DNA from: Bos javanicus
Lineage: Eukaryota; Chordata; Mammalia; Artiodactyla; Bovidae
Direction of reading: 5' to 3'
Length of the DNA: 64,000 nucleotides
Assembly: GCF_032452875.1 (NCBI RefSeq)
Contig: NC_083873.1
Span: 79,109,987-79,173,986 of the forward strand
Under the pieces are notes generated by a model. That model was given only the letters and a program-made list of their open reading frames with translations, was not told the origin of the DNA and did no database searches. The position numbers were made by a program, and so were the translations under genes. Of the stretch, positions 11,123 to 22,814 are shown piece after piece (within the stretch, counting starts at the first letter, position 1; the number at the start of each line of letters is the position of its first letter).

Positions 11123-11520
11123 GTTGAGAATTTCTCAATCAATTTCAATTTCAGTGCTTGTGATTGGTCTGTCCATATTTTCTATTTCTCCCTGGTTAGA
11201 CTTAGGGAATTGTACCTTTCTAAGAATTTGTGCATTTCTTCTAGGTTGTCCATTTTATTTGCATGTAGTTGCTTGTGGTAGTCTCTTATAATAGACATCA
11301 TAGAAATAAAGACTCTAACTTCTTTTTCATTTCTAATTTTATTGATTTGAGCACTCTCCCTTTTTTCTTGAGTGTGCCTAAATGTTTATTAATTTTATTT
11401 TTTTCAAAGAACTAGATTTTAGTTTCTTTAATCATTTCTATTTTTCATTTCTACTTATTTCTGCTCTGTTCTTTTATAATTTATTTCTTTCCACAAACTT
11501 TGGTTTTTGTTTTTCTCTTG

Positions 11521-11716
11521 AAAGTGAAGTTGCTCAGTCGTGTCTGACTATTACCCCATGGACCATAGCCTACCAGGCTCCATGGTACATGGGATTTCCA
11601 GGCAAGAATACTGGAATAGGCTGCCATTTCCTTCTCCAGGGGATCTTCCCAATCCAGGGATTGAACCCGGGTCTCCTGCATTGCAGACCGACGCTTTACC
11701 ATCTGAGCCACTATAA
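11521..11716 (-). mobile_element. Bov-tA SINE (antisense)
   Basis: It runs from aaagtgaagttgctcagtcgtgtctg to the tRNA-like head (gggattgaacccgggtctcctgc ... ccatctgagccac). It sits at the visible limit of the old L1. Confidence 0.9.
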
Positions 11717-12297
11717 GGTTGGATTGTTTATTTGTGATCTCCCCACCCCCCCGCCCCCGGGGTATAATTGTATTGTAAGTTTTAAGAAATTAAATTATTT
11801 ATTAAAATAAGGAATATTTCTTTTAAACTGTATGTCAAGGAGAAAGAACAGAGCGGATGGCAGTTATATAGTGAAGATAATATTGTAATATATGATAGGT
11901 TTATAAAAGATGCCATTCCATTGCTTTTTTCCTCCTAAGAGCATTTATACAAGAATCAATCATGTGACCAACTGGAAAGAATAGTGTTATGTGTCATATG
12001 ACTAATATTACTCTCCTAGTCATAATGACTGAATGAGAAGATTCAATCTTCAATCAGATTGTATCTTTGAAGTGTTTGGAACTGGATCACTGGAAGGCTA
12101 AGCCAATTTATTGATGAACAGAAACATTGCCCCTATTAGTAGTAGTTGATGCAATTAGTATTCCATGGATAGGAACTCTGGAAGTGTATTGGTTTCCACA
12201 CTTGCTCACTAGTTCAGTGTTTCCTTGGATAGGTGAAGCTTATCTTTTGTAAATAAATAGCCTGAAGGCCTTTCCAATCAGTGACATTAATTTTTCC
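11717..12297. other. Unique DNA with a C-rich tract; no gene
   Basis: A C-rich run (ccccacccccccgcccccgggg, about 11741-11761) is followed by unique AT-rich sequence with no supported frame or repeat. Confidence 0.5.
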
Positions 12298-12445
12298 TTA
12301 AAAAAGGGGAGGGAGGAAAGAGGGGAGGGAGGAGGGTTCAGGATGGGGAACAAGTGTATACCTATGGCGGATTCAGGTTGATATATGGCAAAACCAATAC
12401 AATATTGTAAAGTTAAAAATAAAATAAAATAATAAAAAAATATAT
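12298..12445 (+). mobile_element. Bovid L1 3' UTR fragment
   Basis: The G-rich tract ggggagggaggagggttc is followed by gatatatggcaaaaccaatacaa and an A-rich tail (aaaataaaataaaataataaaaaaa). It is an L1 insertion of about 150 bp, somewhat diverged. Confidence 0.88.
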
Positions 12446-12780
12446 TGGATAAACATTCAATCTTTGGCAACTTTTGCTTTATAAGATATATTGTTTCATT
12501 TTTCTGCTAAGAATATATATAATACATGTCCACCACCAAAATTTTTGCATACATTTTTATTTAAAAGGTAAAAGTCATCTCTAAGCCAGCTGCATATTAA
12601 ACATTGTGTTATAAAAGTGAAATAATTTATAACTGAATAATTTTGTTCTGTTTAATTTTGGTTTCTTTATTTCCTTTCATGTCTCTTTAGGTATTCTGCA
12701 TATCTATCTACAAATCAAAAATTATTTCTTTTCCAAATACATTTCTCTTTTGTAGCTATTAATTTGAATGTTTAATGTAT
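12446..12780. other. Unique AT-rich DNA; no gene
   Basis: I see nothing recognisable here. Confidence 0.5.
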
Positions 12781-12796
12781 CATTGTTATGTTTTCT

Positions 12797-13373
12797 TTTC
12801 TTTTTTTTTTTAATTAACCTTTTTATTGACAGCACCATAGACTATCTTTCACTTTTAAAGTTATGCATCTGTTCATACATCCCTGGGGAACTTCACATGC
12901 AATTAGCAATGAGTTATTGAAACTTTATATCTTAGAATTTTAATAATTCCCCCAAATGTGACAATTATACTTCGGCAAAATTGCCTGTGAGGACAGAAGG
13001 AAGACTTCAAGCAACAAAACTCCACAATAATGTAACATAATTTAGGACCTCTAGGAAGGAGTCATTCTCCCCTGAAAATCAATGTTCTTTCCAGATTATT
13101 CCTATTAGAATTCAGAGCAGGTTCTGTGTCTTGGCTTTGTACCAAAAGGAGACCACTGATCATCTAGCAATATGCAAGAAAGTTCCATATAAAAAAAAAA
13201 AAGTCCAGAAAGAAATATCTGAAAATTCCATTTAAAAATGACACATCTTCATTAGCTAAATTCCAAATTCCTAAGAACATTCAGATGACAGTGAAGAGTA
13301 GAGGCTGATGCAAGTTTCATTTAAGCAGCCAGTTTCCAGATTCAACAACTTCGTTTCTATTTTATTTATGTGG
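12797..13373 (-). pseudogene. Retrocopy of a 3' UTR-like transcript (source unknown)
   Basis: The segment begins with a T-run (12797-12811). Just inside it is TTTATT (12822-12827), the complement of an AATAAA polyadenylation signal at normal distance from a poly(A) tail. About 560 bp of non-repeat sequence follow and end at a (gct)n run belonging to a Bov-A2 SINE. The segment and the SINE together lie between 16-bp direct repeats (12781-12796 and 13655-13670). I cannot name the source gene and see no coding frame, so this looks like 3' UTR or long non-coding RNA sequence copied by L1. Confidence 0.7.
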
Positions 13374-13654
13374 CTGCTGCTGCTGCTGCTGCTAAGTCAC
13401 TTCAGTCGTGTCTGACTCTGTGCGACCCCATAGATGGCAGCCCACCAGGCTCCCCTGTCCCTGGGATTCTCCAGGCAAGAACAGTGGAGTGGGTTGCCAT
13501 TTCCTTCTCCAATGCATGAAAGTGAAAAGTGAAAGTGAAGTTGCTCAGTCGCATCCAACTCCTAGCGACCCCATGGTCTGCAGCCTACCAGGCTCCTCCA
13601 TCCATGGGATTTTCCAGGCAAGAGTACTGGAGTGGGTTGCCATTGACTTCTCCA
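13374..13654 (-). mobile_element. Bov-A2 SINE at the 5' end of the retrocopy
   Basis: This is an antisense Bov-A2: (gct)n tail at the left, two monomers with linker tgcatgaaagtgaaaagtgaaag, and an intact 5' start (complement of ggagaagtcaatgg) ending exactly where the 16-bp duplication begins. It has no target duplication of its own. Confidence 0.92.
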
Positions 13655-13670
13655 CATTGTTATGTTTTCT

Positions 13671-16073
13671 AATGTCTTATTTCATACACATATGTACATA
13701 CACAACACACACATTTTCATCAATTTAATGAGCACTTTGAATGAGGCCAGTGGAACTGACATGTTCTGTATGAGTAAATAAACAACATATTTTCAAGAGA
13801 TTACACTTAGGAACACATGTAAAATATTTTGCTAATATTTTATACTGACTATATGTTAAAATTAAAACACTGAGTTAAGTAAACTGTATGATTAATATTA
13901 ACCTTATTTGGGTCACATTTTTTATTCATTTTTTTATTTCTAATGGTCAACACTCTTCTAGATAATGAAGTTAAAAGACATTTTCACTTTCCAAGAATAT
14001 GTAGACAAGTATTCAATAAATATACATGTGATGAAAACAATATAATAATTAAGGCATCAAATATTATATATATATATATATATTTCATAGTCAAAATTCA
14101 GTTTGTATTGAAATTTGAAGACTAGATAGAAGTTTATTATTAGATACTAGGAAAAAATCTATGACATATGATGAATAATTGATATTCTAAAATATATAGA
14201 ATGATGTGAATAAAAGCAGGAGGCTAGAGGCATGTACCTAGGTAAATAAAATACTTCACCTATATCTAGGAAATATTCAGCCTTTCATTAAATATATATC
14301 ATTTTCAAAGATGCACAAAAGTTCTGAGTGACTATCTTCATAGAGATCTGAAAAATACTCTCAAGCATCAATATCTCTGATTCAGAATTATATTTTAAAA
14401 TTTACTGTAGTGAATAAATCCAATTTGTTTAAACATCTGGAAAAGTACACAGTCCATTTTTCCTTTATAATTTATTATGTTTCTTAAAAGGATAAATGCT
14501 TTGGTATTCACTGTATATGTAGGACACATACATGAATCATGGTTACTTGGGAATTCCATTTCAATCTAGCTTTGCCTTCTAAGAGCATTAACTTTTGACC
14601 TTGAATGGCCAAAGAAGAAGAAAATAAAACTGCTAGAGATTTCATTGTCCTGTTTTACCTCATTATTTCTTGTAGAGTCTCCTGCCGTTTATAAAATTGA
14701 AAAATCATGCTGAGCTGAATGTCCAATGGCCTGAATAAAATCAATTTTAACATAGTGTATCCCTCATCTTAACTTAGTCATTGGAAGCAATGGAAAAGTA
14801 AGTTATGGTAGTCAATATTTCTTTATGTACTACATGTGTAACTGCTATTTATGCTGTGATTTACTTTGTCGTGAGGAACAAAGCTGACAGAGATCAGGAT
14901 TACCATCCAGAAAACCAAGGTTAAGGGCAGCTCTCAATCTTTTCATTAACACAGTGATCAAATTGTCAACTAAAATTTAAGAATAAATTTTAGATTAGCT
15001 ATATATATTAGATTGTAGAATTTTAATAATGTTGAAGGATATGGTAAAATATAATTGTATTCTACAAAATTCATATAAATGTATTATTAAAGATTAAGAT
15101 GATGTTTCAAAATACTTAATTAAGAATGAGAGATATCAGAGATGATACAGCATATTAAGCTACAAAAAATAATTTTAGCTATCTGTTCACTTCAAACATA
15201 TGAAAAATGTAGGAAATTTTTCATTTCCATGAAATATGCAAACATGAGGCCAAGTTAAAAAGGGTAGTAATAGGAAAAAATGTTTTTGCTTTATTTTATA
15301 TAGCAGCGACAGGGAAAAAAAAATTATGATAGCTGTAGGCTTACCACTGCATTATTTTGCTTTGAATAATTTTATATAAATTTATTAAAATATTCTGACA
15401 TCCATTTCTAGAATCCAGGGGCAGGATTTCATTTTAAAAACAACATTAAAAACATCCTGTTTTCTTGATGCTAATATGATGTTACTTGTTTTCTTGACTC
15501 AGTGCTTTAATATAATTAAATTGTTTGGAAACTGTTGTTCAGAAGTTCTGTTTTGTACTAGGAAACAAAAAATTACTGTAACATTTTCAGTCCAGAAGAT
15601 GGTCTACTAAGAAGTTAGATCTCAGTGTCCCAGAAGCTATTAAATATAAAAGTAACTTGGCACATATTCACCTTAGCACAACTTCTAGAAAATTAGTTCA
15701 CATTAAGTTGCATTTAAGTAATTTAGTATAGTTATATTCTTCTCTTAAAATATATATAAAATATGAATATAAACATAATACCCACATATCCAACTATTTC
15801 AAAGAGATTCTGATCCATCTATTGATCCCTTGAGGGCAATCAAACTAGAAATTACAATTTAAAAAACACTAATTGCAATAGATTTTGTAGCTTGTTGTTG
15901 ATATTGTTGTTTAACAATATTTACAGGGAAAATAAGAAAAGCATAAGCTTAGGAGTCATTATTTACCTTTAAGCGTGTTTGCCTTCTTAGATGTCTTCTA
16001 CTTATTAAAAATACAGAAGTATTTTTTAAAGTAGCCTTACTCACCTTCTCACCTTCTTCCAATATTTAGTCGA
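13671..16073. other. Unique AT-rich DNA; no gene
   Basis: About 2.4 kb without a recognised repeat apart from a short (AT)n run at about 14063-14083. There is no credible frame; the longest, about 60 codons, has no features. Confidence 0.5.
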
Positions 16074-16280
16074 GGGCTTCCTTGGTGGCTCAGATGGGAA
16101 AGAATTTGCCTGCAAAGCAGGAGACTGGGGTTCAATCCCTGGGTCAGGAAGATTCCCTTGAGGAGGAAATGGCAAACCACTCCAGTATCCTTGCCTGGAG
16201 AAATCCATGGACAGAGGAGCCTGGTGGGCTACAGCCCATGGGGACACAAAGAGTCAGACACAACTGAGAGACTGACACAC
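16074..16280 (+). mobile_element. Bov-tA SINE
   Basis: It starts at gggcttccttggtggctcag (tRNA-derived head with an A-box-like region), followed by a B-box-like ggttcaatccc and the Bov-A body, and ends at cacaactgagagactgacac. Moderately diverged. Confidence 0.92.
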
Positions 16281-16636
16281 AACACACACTCATCTTAGTG
16301 TGCATATCCAATAAGCTATTAGGTAGAAAATACTTTAAAAACATGGAAAGTGACATGAAATGTAGCATATGATTAAATGACTGATGCTTATATATGCTAT
16401 AACCCAATCCATGACCACTGATGGTCATGGGGGGAAGAAAAAAGGTTGCTTGTTTTTTAACTTAGCTGAATGTTGTTACATTTTTTAAAAATTAATACTA
16501 TTTACCATTTAACATTTAAAAAGTATTTTCAGGAGTTGATTTCAGGTATAATCCTTTTTCTTCAAACTGAAATAAATTTGTCCCATTCAGAATGTATTCT
16601 TAGAAGTAGAGAGATACTTACTACTCTCAAATGATA
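16281..16636. other. Unique AT-rich DNA; no gene
   Basis: Nothing recognisable. Confidence 0.5.
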
Positions 16637-16790
16637 TTCAGTTCAGTTCAGTTACTCAGTCATGTCCGACTCTTTGCAACTCTATGGGCTGCAGTAGGCC
16701 AGGCCTCCCTGTCCATCACCAACTCCCAGAGTTCACTGAGACTCACGTCCATCGAGTCAGTGATGCCATCCAGCCATCTCATCCTCTGGA
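16637..16790 (-). mobile_element. BovB LINE, last 150 bp, antisense
   Basis: The tail ttcagttcagttcagtt is followed by the BovB 3' terminus as far as catctcatcctctgg. A short repeat aatgat lies on each side (at about 16630 and 16789), a weak candidate duplication. It is a very short 5'-truncated copy. Confidence 0.9.
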
Positions 16791-17978
16791 ATGATTTAGA
16801 ACAGCGAAACACTGACTTGGCTAGTAAGGATGAGATAAGAAAGTAGGTGGGGCACAGTCACAGGAAAGGCCTGTTTCAGGCAAGCTGACTTATAAGAAAG
16901 GGGTAAATACTTGGGCTGATAGTTCAAATCTGGTGATTAATGTAGTCCACAAGACATATAGAATCAAAGAAAATATAATTAGAACAGCAATAAATGTGGC
17001 AGTTTTAAGTGTGGCGTGAGGCATGTGGAGGTGATGAATTTTTCTGTGGAAAATTTTCTGCTCTTTTCTAGCTATTTCTCAGGAACTATCAGCCACCTAA
17101 GTTAAGTGATAAAAAAACGTAAAAGATTAAACATTGCACTTATCAGCAGTATTTTCCAATTTAATTTAGAGTGTGGCCTAAGGAAGTGACTGAATAAAAC
17201 TATTCTCTAAAAGCACTGTACTTGGAAAATATGACTAAATGAAGTTAAAATCTAAGCTCTAGCAAAAGCTGTCCCATATCTAGGCAGTTTAAAGAATCTC
17301 TTTTCTTTCCTTCTAAAACCAGTAATAGTAACAACAGTAATAGTTAAATGATAATTATTGAAAATAGTTAATTGAAAAAATTAAATGTGATAAATTTACA
17401 CTTTGCTTAAAGTAAGCAGAATTCCCTGAACAGAACTACCACAGCTTGTGGTAAGAGAAGGCAGTGCTGTTCTCATAACGTGTCTTAGGCAGGTGTTATG
17501 TTGACAGGATGGTTTTATTCGTTTTGAGTTAGAAAGTGGAAATTTTATTAGGAGAACTTTATTACCTTGAAGTCTGTAAATTTAACTTCACCATAAAAAG
17601 AAGAATAAATTCTATCAAATGTATAGTTTAACAAGTTAAATCAGTTTTAAAAATATTTAAGTTTAAAAATTTTGACATCAATATTTTCAAATTACTTCAA
17701 ATTTTTAAGGAAAAAAAATACATTACTCAATCTGTTTATCTGTAAATGTATATCATTCAAAAGTGTTATAATGAAATACATCCAGTATCACAAAAGGTAA
17801 TATAGCGTTGTTAAAAATTAAACCTTATCATTTTATTACATTTTTGTTTAAAGTAGGTAACTAAAAGTTTGCCGCTTTAATTTCAAAAAGAACATCATAA
17901 TGAATTAGCAGTTTATTAAACAATACTTAATATTCCAGCCCTTGGTATTAAGAATCTAACCACTAAGGAAAAAATAAA
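16791..17978. other. Unique DNA; no gene
   Basis: I see no recognised repeat and no supported reading frame in about 1.2 kb. Confidence 0.5.
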
Positions 17979-18195
17979 AAGTGTTAGTTGCTCAGTCATG
18001 TCTGCCTCTTTTGTGACCCCAGGAACTGTAGCCCACCAGGCTCCTCTGTCCATGGGATTTTCCAGGCAAGAATACTGGAGTGGGTTGCCATTTCCTTCTC
18101 CAAAGGATCTTCCTGACCCAGGGATCTGATTCAGGGATCCAACCCAGGTCTCCTGCATTGAAGGCAGATTCTTTACTGTCTGAGACACTAGTGAA
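17979..18195 (-). mobile_element. Bov-tA SINE (antisense)
   Basis: The Bov-A body is at the left (tgctcagtcatgtctgcctc) and the tRNA head at the right (aacccaggtctcctgcattg). It carries a small internal duplication (cagggatc...cagggatc, about 18119-18140) beside the B box. Confidence 0.9.
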
Positions 18196-19168
18196 GGAAA
18201 GCTCAAAACAACTATAACTGCCTCAACAGACAGTATACAATTTAAATGTATTTATAAGTTTGAATTTCTCATTTTACTAAATAATGTAAGGGAACGTGAG
18301 TCACTGCAACCAGCACAGTTACTAGATTATATTAAGCCTTGGTACAATAGATGGTCAAGCAGACACCCAGAAATTATTTCAGACTATTTAAAATTCACAT
18401 ATATGTTGAATAATATTATGTCCAGGGCACTATACTAGCTGGTACAGAGTACATGACAAGGAATAAGATAAATTACCTGTTACCAAGGAGCATATCCAAG
18501 GAGGACACACATATAAGCATTGTCTGTTTTTCTTTAACATTTCAATCAATAAATATATGTTCTTAGAGAAGAAATACAATAATAAATTGCAACTGATTGA
18601 AGATTCACTAAAGTAGTCTTGAAACTCTCTAGACAATCAGAAAATAATTCTTCCTTTAACATTGACAAGCAGAAAAGGAAAGCTTACTGAATGAAACATG
18701 CTTTAAACCGAAATTTAAAATTTATTACTTAAACAACAATAAAACCTGGTAAGTGTTGAACTTTCCATTTAGGTCATGCATCTTGTTCTCTTTTAAGCTA
18801 GGATTCTAGTATTTTTTTCTACATCAAATATAGTTAATAATAGTTTGTAACATATGGATAGCTAATTGTGCCAAATGATGGTAGCAGAGATAAGCTTAAC
18901 AGAATATGGTGTGATTATAGAACAATTTTAGACTTGATTTAACATTTTGTTTCCTAACTTGTGAGTAGGACAAAAAAAGGCACACAATATTTTTTAACAA
19001 ATAAATGATTCAACAGGTTTCTTCAGTCTAAGTTTTTAATTTTTAACAGCTATTAAGTTTTTGGTGGTTTCTGACTTCAGAACTTTAAAGATTCAGAATC
19101 AGTGGAAATCTTTGAAATTCATGACAGTGTGATTAACTATAGTATTGTTAACTCAACTTCAGTTTAAA
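18196..19168. other. Unique AT-rich DNA; no gene
   Basis: No repeat family or credible frame seen. Confidence 0.5.
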
Positions 19169-19170
19169 TA

Positions 19171-19229
19171 TTGGGGTTGGCCAAACGGTTCATCTGGTTT
19201 TTCGATAACAACCTTTTTGGTCAACCCAA
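19171..19229. mobile_element. Mariner-type MITE (59 bp)
   Basis: The terminal inverted repeats ttggggttggccaaac at the left and (complement) ttgggttgaccaaaaa at the right enclose a 27-bp core. A TA dinucleotide flanks each side (19169-19170 and 19230-19231), as expected for Tc1/mariner. It is the only DNA-transposon trace I recognise in the window. It has no transposase and is non-autonomous. Confidence 0.78.
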
Positions 19230-19231
19230 TA

Positions 19232-21085
19232 TAATGTTTAATATGACATTTCATCGCTATTATTTATGTAGTAAAATGCTATTATTTATGTACTACTATT
19301 ACTTAATGAATTTTTCATTTATACTAAAATATCATATATCATACTGCCAATATACAGACATTTGCTATGTCTCTATTTCCTCAGCAAAGTGTGATAAAGA
19401 ACAGAAAGTCAATTCCCAATAACTGATACTAAGAATGCTAAAATTTGTGTTTGGATGTAGTTCCAAGAAAGGCATAATCACAGCATCTGTGCAATTTGAA
19501 ATGCTTTGCTCTCAAGCTTTAAAATAATCTCTAAGGTACTCTCACTGAGGACAGCACTGACATTACAAAACCTTTTACTTAACTAGAAGTGCATTTTTCA
19601 TAATCTATATTGCTCATAAAACACAACAGAAATTCAAGTTAGAAAGCAATACTATTTGAAATTACACAGATTTACTTTTTATTCAAACGTGTTTGTAAAT
19701 ATTGACATAATTTCTCAATATTTTCAAGTATTTATTTGGTGTTATCAATATAACCAGGTTTTGACAGACCTTATATAACAAGCATATATTTTATTGCTTG
19801 CAAATTGAGATTTGATATTTACGGTTTAAAGGATTTAAAATTATTTTGCCATGTACCCCCAATATATTAAAATGTTGAAAAAATGTTTTAACTGTCAAAT
19901 GTTCTTTATGTCAAGACGATTGTCTTCATTATTTGACAAGCTAATTACTTCAATATACTTTCACCAAATGTTCAAAAACCTACTTATCATATTAAATATA
20001 TACAAATCCAAATTAAATTAATAAAAATTCTGACTTTTTAGCAATACGTTAACTAATAAAAGCTTTCTCAATGTGAATTCAGTAAGACTATCAATTTGAA
20101 CTAGACATTTAAAAATATATAGCTGATTTTAATCATATTTTAGGTTTTTGACTTTTAAATAATTTGTGTTTAAATAAAAAATTTAGCTTTAAACTTTTAT
20201 CAAAGAAAAGAGTTAAAAAGAAAGAAGAGTGGTCATTTAGAACCTAGAACCAGAATTAAAACTGGTGAAAGTGTTTTATAATATTTTTCTGAACATTAAA
20301 ATGTTATTTTAATTTGGTCTCACAATTTATGCAAAAGAAATTTAAAATTTTTGTTCATATGATATTTACATAGAATTTCTGTTTTTAAACTGAGAAATGG
20401 TTTGGGAATAAAAAAATAAAATAAAATAATAATATTGAACAGAAACATTTCAGTATTATTTCTAAATTTATTTAGGGTCCAGAAAAAAAAATGGGTAATA
20501 ATTGTCAGATGCCTTTCAAACTCTAAGATCTAGTTATACATTTCTTTACATAAACGTGTAGCATCAGAATCGATGAGCATCATGCTCAAGCATCAGAGAG
20601 CATCACTCTCAAGAGATACAGAAAGCCTGATTGACACACCTCCTTCTTTTATTTAGAGTTCTAAAATTAACATATCCAAATCTGAATTCTTTAATCACTA
20701 TACCTATTTTATTCAATATCTCTTTAAGAATTATCATCATCCACTTAATCAATCCTTGATTACACCCATTCCCTTATGTCATACAAATAGGCATCTATAA
20801 ACTTCCTTTTAAATTATGATCCATTCAACTATATCCATTCTTTTTTAATAATCTAGTCCAAGACATAATCACTATTCATCTACCAATGGTAGTAGTCATG
20901 TATTCTTTTTTCACATTTGCTCATCCAAAAATCATTCCCTCCATGATAATGTTCTCTTTAAAACTTTATAGATCATCAGACTCATAACTTCTCATTGAGC
21001 AAATAAGGTTTAAAACTCTAATCTGATTTAGGATGGCATCCATTATATCATTCCTTTAAAATTTTATTTTTATTTATTATTAGTG
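19232..21085. other. Unique AT-rich DNA; no gene
   Basis: About 1.85 kb with no recognised repeat. A small cluster of agcatca words at about 20560-20612 is the only local repetition. Confidence 0.5.
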
Positions 21086-21634
21086 ATTCAGTTCAGTCAT
21101 TCAGTCGTATCTGACTCTTTGCAACCCCAAGAACTGCAGCACTGCCAGGCCTCCCTGTCCATCACCAACTCCCAGAGTTTACCCAAACTCATGTCCATCG
21201 AGTCGGTGATGCCATCCAGCCATCTCATCCTCTGTTGTCCCCTTCTCCTCCTTCCCCCAATCCCTCCCAGCATCAGAATCTTTTCCAATAAGTCAACTCT
21301 TCTCATGAGATGGCCAAAATATTGGAGTTTCAGCTTCAGCATCAGTCTTTCCAGTGAACACCCAGGACTGATCTCCTTTAGGATGGACTGGCTGGATCTC
21401 TTTGCAGTCCAAGGGACTCTCAAGAGTCTTCTCCAACACCACAGTTCAAAAGCATCAATTCTTCGGTGCTCAGCTTTCTTCACAGTCCAACTCTCACATC
21501 CATACATGACCACTGGAAAAACCATAGCCTTGACTAGTCAGACCTTTGTTGGCAAAGTAATGTCTCTGCTTTTTAATATGCTATCTAGGTTGGTCATAAC
21601 TTTCTTTCCAAGGAGTAAGCGTCTTTTAATTGAG
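21086..21634 (-). mobile_element. BovB LINE, 3' end, antisense
   Basis: It has a short tail (attcagttcagtcattcag), then the full 3' region to aggagtaagcgtcttttaatt. The 192-codon plus-strand frame across it is antisense to the element and carries no domain. The 142-codon minus-strand frame is the remnant of the BovB C-terminal region. Confidence 0.94.
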
Positions 21635-22237
21635 AATAAATTGTGGAAAATAAAGGGTTGAATTGTCAGATAATTAAGGAAGGTAATATAATAATCATTG
21701 TGAAAAATAATGGTGATTTGAATCAAGATGCTAGCTATGAAGGTAGTAAAAAGCAATCAAATTCTCTTATACTGTGAAAGAAGTGCCAACAGGTTTCCCT
21801 GGGTGATTGGAATTAATGTGAAAAATAATAAAAGGCATAAAGATTGACTTACACCTTTTGCCCCAAAAAACTGGAAAAATAGGTTTGCAGTTTGCTGATG
21901 TGGTCATAGCTGTAGAAAAATCTGAACTGAAGATGGTGATGCAAAGACTAGGCATTTCTTTATAACCTTAGCAATTTTGAGAAGCCTCTCCAATATCAAA
22001 ATATATATATCAAAGATACATTTGAATTTAATAAATCAGAGAAAAGATGTATTTAAAACTTAGACTTTCATGAAAATATATCATGTCATATTATAATATT
22101 ATATAATGAGTGCTCCATAAATGTCAACTATTACTGTTTTTTTTTTAATTCTACTTTTTGAAATTTTATTAAGTTTATCTTTTTGCCAGTTTTTCTAAAT
22201 GTCCTATGGACATCTAATAACAATGTATGAGATACAA
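21635..22237. other. Unique AT-rich DNA; no gene
   Basis: No recognisable feature. Confidence 0.5.
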
Positions 22238-22580
22238 ATTTTTTTTTAAATTTTATTTTATTTTTAAACTTTACATAATTGTATTAGTTTTGCCAAATAT
22301 CAAAATGAATCCGCCACAGGCATACATGTGTTCCCCATCCTGAACCCTCCGCCCTCCTCCCTCCCCACACCATCCCTCTGGGTCATCCCAGTGCACCAGC
22401 CCCAAGCATCCAGTATCGCGCATTGAAACTGGACTGGCAACTCGTTTCTTACATGATATTCTGCATGTTTCAATGTCACTCTCCCAAATCTTCCCACCCT
22501 CTCCCTCTCCCACAGAGTCCATAAGACTGTTCTATACATCAGTGTCTCTTTTGCTGTCTCGTGTTTTTTTTTTTTTTTTT
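22238..22580 (-). mobile_element. Young bovid L1 3' end, 5'-truncated
   Basis: Antisense L1 3' UTR runs from the T-run at 22239-22248 to gctgtctcgtg near 22563, the complement of cacgagacagc. A second run of 17 T lies at 22564-22580 on the 5' side of the element. This suggests insertion into an oligo(T) target or a T-rich target duplication. Confidence 0.9.
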
Positions 22581-22814
22581 GAAGGGGCATGGCTCTAGTT
22601 CCTTTGGGACTTACAGAAACAAACAGAATGTGGTGGGTAGGTGGATATTTAATTGTGTCAATAGTCCTGTGCTAGTAGTCCTGAAAATATATATTTTCAT
22701 AACTGCAACTTAATATGTACTCTTATGAACTTGTATTACTCAGAGCACAACACATTATGTTATCATTATTGATATCCATATGCACTCTTTCCTTTCCCTA
22801 GAATTGTGCACTAT

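Larger units (their letters stand above)
9853..11520 (-). mobile_element. Old L1 LINE, antisense, segment 2 (ORF2 RT and upstream), with later insertions
   Basis: It continues the L1 from 8650 (atcatctgcaaatagttttacttc is the complement of the RT [FY]ADD region). It runs through tctgcatctatagagttgatc and catcagtgatactggcc to ttttctcttg at about 11520. It is interrupted by a two-headed SINE (10513-10818) and a truncated young L1 (10844-11108). It is too diverged for any open ORF2. Confidence 0.88.
12781..13670. repeat. 16-bp target-site duplication bracketing retrocopy plus SINE
   Basis: The sequence cattgttatgttttct occurs at 12781-12796 and 13655-13670, 16 of 16 identical. The implied nick (plus strand TTTTCT/AATG) fits the L1 endonuclease preference. 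Confidence 0.9.

Noticed and set aside
13408..13728. 106-codon frame across the Bov-A2 as a coding exon
   Set aside because: It is translated SINE sequence in antisense and runs into flanking DNA by chance; the same words appear at other Bov-A2 copies.
16074..16150. tRNA gene in the head of the Bov-tA SINE (and likewise in other SINEs)
   Set aside because: These are tRNA-derived SINE heads with A- and B-box-like words but without a complete cloverleaf, followed by a Bov-A body.
21083..21661. 192-codon plus-strand frame
   Set aside because: It is the reverse strand of a BovB 3' end; similar antisense frames occur at several other BovB copies.
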